A DNA stretch of 64,000 bases from Heterobilharzia americana (Eukaryota; Platyhelminthes; Trematoda; Strigeidida; Schistosomatidae): positions 92,280,708 to 92,344,707 of the forward strand of contig OX104127.1 of NCBI GenBank assembly GCA_944470555.2, in the 5' to 3' direction. Under the pieces are notes generated by a model. The model was not told where the DNA came from. It did no database searches and saw only the letters and a program-made list of their open reading frames with translations. The translations under genes and the position numbers were made by a program. This document shows, in pieces, positions 56,972 through 64,000 of the stretch. Position 1 is the first letter of the stretch; each line of letters opens with the position of its first letter.

Positions 56972-57161
56972 CATTATTGATTGAGTTTTTCAGCTTTACT
57001 GTTCCATAAATATACCCTCTTGTAGCTTCAGGTTCATCAACTTGAGTTCGTTGGAAGCCAAACTTCGTCAAAAATAAATATCTATTTGACGGATTCCATT
57101 CCCCTTGAAGATGCAAAGCATTTACCGCATTTGTGATTGACAAAACGACCAGAATATATAT
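56972..57161 (-). CDS. Exon A of the receptor-like gene (signal peptide end and N-terminal ectodomain)
   Basis: The 190-base exon has a likely acceptor CTTCGTCCTTATTATGTAG above 57161 and donor GTAAGC below 56972, ending with one base of a codon. It opens with the hydrophobic stretch IYILVVLSITNAVNA, which looks like the body of a signal peptide with a small-residue cleavage site. LHLQGEWNPSNRYLFLTKFG, FQRTQVDEPEATRGYIYGTV and KLKNSINN follow. The GxW, LFLTKFGF and RGYIYG features match the start of GPR180/TMEM145-type ectodomains (TMEM145 has WVFLTRFCF). No start codon lies in frame after the TAG at the acceptor, so the Met must come from an upstream exon not found here. The neighbouring minus frame 57279-57082 is a shadow. 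Confidence 0.6.
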
Positions 57162-57898
57162 CTACATAATAAGGACGAAGTATGTTACCCCTGCTAATGA
57201 AGTCAGTAGTTTTTACTGACAAACTATCACCAATACAACGAAAAGTTCCAATCTCATAGGTGGAGAAAACTATAGACAATTTAAATCAGAACTTAGTGGG
57301 GAACAGGAATGAATAAAGTGGTGACCAGCTAGCAAACACCTAGCGCCACTCCAAGTTCACAGAGCATTCAAGGTGAATACCAAAGTAATAAAGTACGTTC
57401 CCAGATATTCTATCATTACACTATACAACACTTCAATTTATGAACATAACCTTTTTTTCGAAAAAATCAATGAACTTAGAACACATTGATAAATCATTGC
57501 TAATACAATCCCTCGAGTTTGTTGGCTTTAAGACTAGCTAGAAGAGGCACAAAAGTGACTTACCACTAGAATGCTCTGGCACTGTTGGTGGTGGAATGAG
57601 CCTCTTTTTTCTCCTTAAATGATCTCATATGACTAAGAGTGCATAGCCACTGGCAGAAAAGTTCTACTCCCAGTCTTCCCTTCTTAATGTATCCATAAAA
57701 TATACAGCGAAATTAAATATCAGGCGCTAATCACCGGGTTGATGGATAAGAGTTCACTTAGGAGCTGATAAGCCTTGAATTCGAACAAAGAGTGAACACA
57801 AGCTTCGAGGTTCGGAACGGATGAATGGCGAACGAACCTGCTTTAGACCCCGACAAATATAAAAAACAATTTTTTTTTTGAGATGAACGGGGATTTTT
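57162..57898. other. Upstream intron or flank; no gene recognised
   Basis: I looked for a short Met-bearing first exon on the minus strand and found no candidate I could defend. Confidence 0.4.
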
Positions 57899-58021
57899 AA
57901 TTTAGACGTAGTATTCATCATGGACTGACATCAGTTAGGGAACCATTGAAAATCCAGTGCTCCCAGATTTTCAATGGTTCCCTAACTGATGTCAGTCCAT
58001 GATAAATACTACGTCTAAATT
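57899..58021. repeat. Near-perfect palindrome of SINE family 2 end
   Basis: The left arm (about 57899-57954, from AATTTAGACGTAGTATTCAT to ACCATTGAAAATC) and the right arm (about 57965-58021) are inverted copies of about 56 bases with a single visible mismatch. They surround a loop with CAGTGCTCCCAG. The arm sequence is the CTGACATCAG-type end of SINE family 2. Confidence 0.8.
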
Positions 58022-58434
58022 TAAAAAAACATGTTTAAAGTCGCTCCTTCGTCTCATGTATCTTATCAATAGTTAAGTCCTCGAAGTTCTTCTTTAAGAC
58101 AGGCACCTGCTTCGGTTTGTGCGTCCTGGTAACAGCATTTTAGGCCTTATGAAAATCATGAAATATCACTTCGAAGCAGTCATCAGTTAAAGCATAGTAA
58201 CTGGTAAAGTAAATTGAGTGTTTCTTATTCGGTGATAAATCATAAAGAAAGTAAATGAATATTGGTGAGACAAGAGGCGAAGAGGTGTAGAAATTATTAC
58301 TCAAAGTTACTTCATATTGATGGCCACGATAACAAAAGTGCTTCGACAAATTTTTTAAACAGGAAGGTTAAGTTTGTAAAGGTAGATTGCAATCGCATCT
58401 GCTATGTGAAGCAAACGAATGGGTAGACCATGTG
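58022..58434. other. No confident gene; between SINE and PLE
   Basis: The minus-strand frame 58349-58140 has no recognisable domain. It may be the 3' untranslated part of the minus-strand PLE, but nothing confirms this. Confidence 0.35.
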
Positions 58435-59020
58435 GTAAACTAATCAGTAATACGGTGGATGATTTTAAATGCTTTTCTAGTATCCACTTGATAATCAGTG
58501 TCAACTAAGTATGCAAGTATGGAACTCTTCATTGTTCTAATCTGTCCTTTGAGCAGCCATGGTGAGTGGTCCTCCGAAATTCGACGATGGACCTGCATCA
58601 TTGTACACCCAATGTAACTAGCTCCACAGGAGCAGTTGAACTGATAAATCCATGTGGAGGTAGCAGAATCAGGTAGTCTATCTTTTTCTTGCACCTAGAA
58701 TCGCGCAGTTGTGGAAGATAGAATATAATTTAGTAGCTGAGAATGCTCTTTCAAAATCTTTTTTAATGCCTTGTGTGACGACCTCACTAAAAATGTCACT
58801 TTTGAATTCCACGTTCAACAAGATTTGTTTTTAAAGAGCTGCTGGCATTCTTATCTTAAGCTTCGCAACATTCATAAGCTGAGTCACGAACTTTGCTAGA
58901 CAGTCACTCCCAAAAGGCAGGTCTTCGATGATGGCGATCTCTTCCTCTAAAGCGTCATCAAAGCAAATAGCTGTGGCACGGTTAGCAAGACATTTTACCA
59001 GAATCATCTCGTATTGGTGA
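58435..59020 (-). mobile_element. Penelope-like element fragment: RT thumb plus GIY-YIG
   Basis: The minus strand reads KCLANRATAICFDDALEEEI, AIIEDLPFGSDCLAKFVTQ, NVAKLKIRMPAAL and SEVVTQGIKKDFERAFSATK (RT thumb and connector), then QEKDRLPDSATSTWIYQFNC, SCGASYIGCTMMQVHRRISE and HSPWLLKGQIRTMKSSILAY, then LVDTDYQVDTRKAFKIIHRI. The GIY-YIG core (YQFNC...SYIG, R, E in SE/EH) is present, with CTMMQ for the usual RTTRQ. A stop in the thumb (AAL then stop) breaks it. The upstream RT is missing, cut off by the inverted RTE segment at 59072. Confidence 0.8.
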
Positions 59021-59071
59021 GGTACGCACCACAGAAGTGAGTGAGAATAACTGAGGGGTATTTCTCGTCAC

Positions 59072-59690
59072 CCAAGTGAAAATTGTCGCTCCCACACCGG
59101 TCATCATTGGTGCATTGTCTAACAGTTGGGAGTGAAATGGTTGGAGGCGTTAACCACTCCACCTACCTGGGATATCGGGTCAGCCCTGATGGGTCAGTGA
59201 CCACCAAAGTCTCTCCACAGATACAATAGCTTCGGTTGGCTTTCACAGACTTACGCCATTCATGACGCCGCCGTGATATTCGACTGTCTATTGAAGACCG
59301 AGGGTACTACGTTACAGTACGCTCTGTTCCACTGTGTATGTGAAACATGGCCATTGAAGGTAGAGGACGTGTGGAGTCTTCAAGTATTTGACCACCGTTC
59401 CCTTTCTTAGTATAGACTGTGGTGTCGGTGTCACCACGCCAGTGATGCAGAAGTCAGACGTAGAGTTTCATAAAGAAGAGGAAAGTCAATTGATAAGGCT
59501 GTAGACCTTCATCGAGTCAGGTCACTGAGACATGCTTTACTCTTGCCTAGTCACCATCTGCCCTCTCGCACAATGTCAGCTGAAGTAGGTTTAAGATGGA
59601 AAAGGGTTAAAGACGGGTAGAATAAAACATGGTATTAGTCCGTAAAGTCTTTGACTGTTGATCTGAGCCATATAGAGAAACGCAGACTTC
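59072..59690 (+). mobile_element. RTE-clade (second family) segment, left arm of inverted duplication
   Basis: The plus strand reads VGGVNHSTYLGYRVSPDGSV then TTKVSPQIQ and shifted frames with GSETWPLKVEDV-like sequence and FDHRSLS, the RTE C-terminus. It is the inverted counterpart of 62120-62740. By eye only about three differences (one single-base gap and two substitutions) separate some 615 bases. Confidence 0.85.
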
Positions 59691-59885
59691 CGACTGCGGT
59701 ACACTTGACACCCAAAATCGGGGGTTGCAAACTCTAGGTGATAGGGTTAGGCGCCGACCTCAGTGATCTAGACACATCAGTGAATTTTCCTGGAATTAAT
59801 CGTCACACCGAATTCCATCATTTTCTCATTACTTTTTGTACTCCCACCAATTTCGATAACTCTTCTTTATTTCAAGTTGTTACTG

Positions 59886-60104
59886 ATCGTAGACTGACAT
59901 CAGTTGGAGGAACAAAGGAAACCTGGGAGAACTGGACAGCTGTTTCGTCCTAGTATGGGACTCCTTAGCGGTGCGCACCCATGACCCCGCCGGGGATCGA
60001 ACCCGCGACCTCAGGTTCCGCGGCCAGCGCGTCCCATACTAGGACGAAACAGCTGTCCAGTGCTCCCAGGTTCCTTTGTTCCTCCAACTAATGTCAGTTT
60101 ACGA
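59886..60104. repeat. SINE family 2 as an inverted dimer with tRNA-like centre
   Basis: The left arm (59890-59961: CTGACATCAGTTGGAGGAAC to CGTCCTAGTATGGGAC) returns inverted at 60031-60103. The centre has a tRNA-like region: minus-strand B-box-like GCGGGTTCGATCCCCGG at about 60006-59990, with the A-box region toward GGCCGCGGAACC. Confidence 0.75.
59927..59978 (-). ncRNA. Hammerhead-like relic, SINE family 2
   Basis: The minus strand reads GTGCGCACCG, CTAAGGA, GTCC-loop ATACTA-GGAC, GAAA, CAGCTGTC and CAGTTC. Stem II and GAAA are perfect and the cleavage triplet GTC is present. The core CTGANGA has G5 changed to A, and stem I has two mismatches. The palindrome's other arm lacks the CTGANGA box altogether. 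Confidence 0.5.
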
Positions 60105-60244
60105 TGAATAACAACTTGAAATATTTTTAAATCTTTATTTCACCACTTTTCATCTTGCTTGATGTCCTGGTATGAAGTGTGGCAACTTCGACTGTTGATC
60201 AGTAATAACAAGCCCGATGTTGACAATGACTGACTTGACTGATT
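60105..60244. other. Spacer
   Basis: No feature seen. Confidence 0.4.
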
Positions 60245-61060
60245 CAGACCAATTGTGGTTTTCAAATTCGATAAATTATTGCCTACCAAGGTATTTATCA
60301 CAAATGTGAGAACTTCAGTACGGTATTACTTTAAAATTGAAGACGTAGAGGGTTTTAGAAATAAACTGACAAGCATCAAAGTAACAGAGGACGAAATCAT
60401 GGCGTATTGACGTGATTCTTCCTTTTACCAGTGTACCAATATTTCAATCTTGATGCAATAAGAAATGCGCTTCACAATTACCAAGATTAATTATCTGGAT
60501 GTCCACCTCCAGTAAAAGGTATCATAAAATCCCTAAACATATGTCTAGTCTCCATATTTTACTTTCTGAGATAGAATGTGTCATCAGATAAATAATTGCA
60601 AAGGGGTTAACCAACTGTGATGAATATGCACACAAGAGTTCTAGAAGAGCGCATTGGTTTTTAATGGCAACCCAGAGATTCGGTATGTGATACTTTTGTT
60701 ATTCTCAAAAAATTGGACCAACAAAACATTTAGGAGCACAAATTTTGCGTCAGATTTTATCAGTTTCATGAGTGAAACAGGAACCAACACGCTCTGATAG
60801 ACATATAAATTTTAGTCAGTTCATCCAGCTAACATGAAACCCATAATGGCACTTATTAAATAGAGTAAAAAATATAATAACATTGATAATTTTGAAAGTG
60901 AAATTTCTGAAGTACAAGTTTTAGTGGAGAATGGACACCCAAAAAGGTTCTAAACAACATTGTTAATCAGACGAATGAAACAGTAAGTAGAAAAGATAAG
61001 ACTGCAACTAAATCATCGGTATCCTCTACGACAACACAGAGAAAAGACAACTCTAAGTGA
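60245..61060 (+). mobile_element. Penelope-like element fragment, RT palm region
   Basis: The plus strand shows FRPIVVFKFDKLLPTKVFIT, RNKLTSIKVTEDEIMA followed after a stop by IDVI-like PFTSVPI (PLE pattern DEIMASFDVVSLFTSIP), then frames with NCDEYAHKSSRRAHW. The tail FSEVQVLVENGHPKRF near 60900-60950 resembles the PLE thumb (LxxNGYPxxF). Heavy frameshifting; no GIY-YIG was found downstream. The assignment rests on two motifs. Confidence 0.5.
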
Positions 61061-61130
61061 ATTTAGTGTTTATCTCCTATGATATCAAAATATATTTCAA
61101 ACCCCTAGATTATTTTGAAATCATCATAGT

Positions 61131-61457
61131 TTTAGTGAAAGACTCAACTCAAACGATGACATAACAACTAACTTTATAGGATCAATTGTTTGGAATGAGG
61201 CTGGTTGCATTGGAGGAGACTGTATATTGGGGTGGGTAAACAGGTTACGTATGAAACATTCACCGAAGAATAAAAATAAACCAAAAAATGTAAAACGATC
61301 TACAATAGTTACGGATCCAACTGAAAGTAAACAGATCGATCTGTACAATATAGATATGATAAGAGGGTTTCCATTCACACTAAAAAGACTGACCTCAGAA
61401 ACTGTACAAATTCTAACTACTTCTAACGAAAACAGAAGGAATGGACTCACCACCTAC
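61131..61457 (+). CDS. Unassigned open frame, possible terminal exon
   Basis: The frame runs from ERLNSNDDITTNFIGSIVWN through GCIGGDCILGWVNRLRMKHS, PKNKNKPKNVKRSTIVTD and TLKRLTSETVQILTTSNENR to a TGA at 61458. A preceding GTTTTAG could be an acceptor. The peptide has a normal amino-acid mix, and its lysine-rich middle resembles a cytoplasmic tail. I do not recognise it. It could be a host exon on the plus strand or a continuation of the PLE-like sequence to its left. The minus-strand frame 61453-61124 is its shadow. Confidence 0.25.
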
Positions 61458-61859
61458 TGAAAAATTTAGATTCACCTCATGATTAATGACCTTTGATAAC
61501 ATTTTACATACACAGTCAAGATTATGAATAAACACATCTTACTACCATGCAGTAGAAGAGATAATGCATGAAAATATACCGCGTGACATATACTCTTTGA
61601 AACCACGACCACTTTGTGGAGAATAGCGACAATAAATGGTGCTTATGCTACAACTAATATGCCATGTCGAAACAAAAACATTCTTTCAACCAATGACCTA
61701 AAAGTTAACCTGTTTACTGCAACATTTGACCATATATTCTAGGTGTTGGAACTGTGGAGCTGTGGCTCACTAGTATGGACATGTCTTACACAACGAGTTT
61801 TCACGGATTACAGGACTGTTCTATCTCGCGTCTTTCAGTAACCATGCTGCCGTCATAAT
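61458..61859. other. No gene recognised
   Basis: No motif or repeat was identified before the RTE tail. Confidence 0.45.
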
Positions 61860-63140
61860 CGACATCAACATAGGACCAGGCATTGCTGTCCAATGGTTGC
61901 CACCTAATATTAACACATCAGACGAAAACGCACTGGGATAAAAGATAAAGAAGTAATCGCCCAAAAGTAGTACAAGGTAGCAGAAGAGAGGAGTAAGGAA
62001 CGAGAAACTACTGAATTCAGTATGACGATTAAGACTGGGATAATATGATACATCTGCGTGACTGACATCGATTCTGAGCTATGTCAGCTAGTTTTGTTAT
62101 CAAGCAGACCCCGATCGGAGGTCTACGTCACCCTATATGGCTCAGATCAACAGTCAAAGACTTTACGGACTAATATCATGTTTTATTCTACCCGTCTTTA
62201 ACCCTTTTCCATCTTAAACCTACTTCAGCTGACATTGTGCGAGAGGGCAGATGGTGACTAGGCAAGAGTAAAGCATGTCTCAGTGACCTGACTCGATGAA
62301 GGTCTACAGCCTTATCAATTGACTTTCCTCTTCTTTATGAAACTCTACGTCTGACTTCTGCATCACTGGCGTGGTGACACCGACACCACAGTCTATACTA
62401 AGAAAGGGAACGGTGGTCAAATACTTGAAGACTCCACACGTCCTCTACCTTCAATGGCCATGTTTCACATACACAGTGGAACAGAGCGTACTGTAACGTA
62501 GTACCCTCGGTCGTCAATAGACAGTCGAATATCACGGCGGCGTCATGAATGGCGTAAGTCTGTGAAAGCCAACCGAAGCTATTGTATCTGTGGAGAGACT
62601 TTGGTGGTCACTGACCCATCAGGGCTGACCCGATATCCCAGGTAGGTGGAGTGGTTAACGCCTCCAACCATTTCACTCCCAACTGTTAGACATGCACCAA
62701 TGATGACCGGTGTGGGAGCGACAATTTTCACTTGGGTGGTGAAAAACGCGCCTGAAACGCTTTCAAATTGCCAGTCAAAGTGTCCAGAAGACCTCATCTT
62801 ATCAGTGTTTTCACCAGACAGGACTAGGCAATGTGTATACTCTTGATCTACTGGGGTGTTTCCTGTAGTAAGATCAATCTCTACGAAGTTAAACGACGTG
62901 ATGGGGACCCGCATCAGCATTTCTATGATAAGGCTGAATGAGAATTAAGACAGTAGATATCTATGACGAAAACCATTTAACAGACAACTCACCATGGGCT
63001 CTAACAATCCTACATGTGTTTGAGTACAGAGCGTTCAATAATGTGATGTACTTACTCCTCAGCCTTTTCAGCGAGACGCTGTCATAAGATCTTTGATCGA
63101 AGGTGTCGAATGTCACTCTTAGATCGAGAAGTACAGTCGT
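61860..63140 (-). mobile_element. RTE-clade (second family): RT to 3' tail, with right arm of inverted duplication
   Basis: Reading leftwards from about 63140, the minus strand gives FDTFDQRSYDSVSLKRL, RSKYITLLNALYSNTCRIVR then AHGELS, the RT palm entry (family pattern YITLIQALYSNTSGRVR). The region where QGCP and YADD should lie (62960-62780) is degraded, with the DAD-DP block only weakly visible. GACLTVGSEMVGGVNHSTYL, GYRVSPDGSVTTKVSPQIQ and the C-terminus at 62120-62740 follow. The 3' tail (CATCTGCGTGACTGACATCG, AACATAGGACCAGGCATTGC) runs to about 61860. The 62120-62740 part is duplicated in inverted orientation at 59072-59690. Confidence 0.75.
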
Positions 63141-64000
63141 GCTGCATCTTAAGCTGCCACATAGTATGTGTGACTTACTGCGTATTGCACAAAACTTGCA
63201 TGTGTCTGCTAGTTATTTAACTAAAGCTGCTTGCGAGGCTTTCAGAAGAAGGTAAGAATCACCTACTGATGTAGTTACTACTCTATTTGTCAACAGCTCA
63301 AGAAAGATTTGGATAGCTACGCAGGGAACCACGGCTTGCTCTCAGCCAGTTAGGATACAGATTGATCCTAAAAACTTAATGATGTCACATCAATCTAACA
63401 CACGTTGTTTTATTCATACCGTCTGTTTCATCGGGATTATTACTGTGAACTCGACTTGTATACACCCCCCTATGAGACGTCTAGTCTCACCAGCTACCAT
63501 ACCACTTATGATTTATATTTCTACTATACTTTCCGTTTTCTTCCCTCTAACTCTGCGACTTAAACCTATCCATATAAGTTCTGAATTTCCAGGGATATTT
63601 TCTTCCATTTTAAGTTTCCTAGTTTTCGCTGTTTTTCGCCGTTCCCTTTTTTTTCTTTGCTTGTCTTCTGTCTCCTGATCTTTTTTTTATGACCATTCCT
63701 AACAACTTTAGGGCTACGCGACGCTTGAAGAAACTATCTGCATCACAGACTCAGTACAAATCATACACCTCTCTACAAAATTAACCAACAGCAACTACTT
63801 ATAGGGTTTTGCCAGAGCTACATCGTGATAGGTTGCATCTACTGCAGCAGAATCCGCCAAACTTGGGACCACTTCCCAAGACATCGAAATGAGTGCAAAA
63901 ATATCATTTGGTTCACACAAATCAATCTACTAGAGCTGATAACCAATAAAGTAGCACTATGGAAAATATACTTTCTGTATTCTTATATATAAGAATGTAT
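63141..64000. other. No gene recognised
   Basis: The plus-strand frame 63379-63678 is T-rich and hydrophobic without an ordered domain. The sequence may include more decayed RTE upstream part to about 63300. Nothing else is seen to the end of the window. Confidence 0.4.

Noticed and set aside
63379..63678. 99-codon hydrophobic plus-strand frame
   Set aside because: Composition-driven; no motif, and the region is otherwise low-complexity and T-rich.
1..64000. CRISPR arrays, bacterial operons, integrated virus
   Set aside because: No regularly spaced direct repeats, no prokaryotic gene packing and no viral structural genes were seen; all RT sequence fits non-LTR, PLE or gypsy elements.

Overview
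The window looks like a stretch of a blood-fluke (Schistosoma) nuclear genome. The grounds are AT-rich, intron-like sequence packed with decayed transposable elements of the types known to dominate schistosome genomes: RTE-clade, CR1-clade (SR1-like) and R2-like non-LTR retrotransposons, Penelope-like elements (PLEs) with GIY-YIG endonuclease, a Ty3/gypsy remnant, and tRNA-like SINEs carrying hammerhead-ribozyme sequence (the Sm-alpha type). No bacterial or viral gene organisation is seen. Nearly all long open frames are TE fragments or chance frames. The family names rest on recognised motifs; no database search was possible.

Layout. 1-2 kb: degraded non-LTR RT (minus). 2.5-6.1 kb: broken CR1/SR1-like element (plus). 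2.06, 7.17 and 16.76 kb: three copies of one fold-back (palindromic) repeat. 9.7-10.2 kb: Ty3/gypsy RT-RNase H remnant. 12.1 kb: RTE 3' end. 14.0 and 16.4 kb: a pair of diverged direct repeats. 17.7-26 kb: a SINE-rich zone with an RTE RT fragment at 20.1-21.5 kb. 27.3-33.5 kb: two PLE copies in opposite orientation, split by a near-full-length RTE with an 11-bp target-site duplication. 37.7-39.4 kb: 5'-truncated RTE. 40.7-47.9 kb: RTE, PLE, R2-like and SINE fragments. 48.2 kb: inverted pair of tRNA-like sequences. 50.1-55.1 kb: PLE interrupted by another RTE. 55.8-63.1 kb: RTE and PLE fragments, including a 0.6-kb inverted duplication of about 99% identity.

The one host gene I can support lies on the minus strand between about 57.2 and 36.6 kb. 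Five separated exons have consensus-type GT donors and AG acceptors and encode parts of a single seven-transmembrane protein that I place in the GPR180/TMEM145 (GpcrRhopsn4, intimal-thickness-related receptor) family: signal peptide and N-terminal ectodomain (exon A), cysteine-bearing ectodomain (B), the conserved YWYLSLVAC block plus first TM helix (C), a middle TM helix (D) and a later TM helix (E). The A-B and B-C junctions can be made phase-compatible. At least two further internal exons, the first (Met) exon and the C-terminal exon were not found. Exon C has a reading-frame break next to a six-unit trinucleotide tract. Most of the transposons at 37-56 kb therefore lie in introns of this gene.

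The most unusual observations are the split receptor gene with its frame break, a second SINE family whose copies together imply a hammerhead ribozyme consensus, the repeated occurrence of TE and SINE copies as inverted dimers, and two nested insertions with readable target-site duplications.
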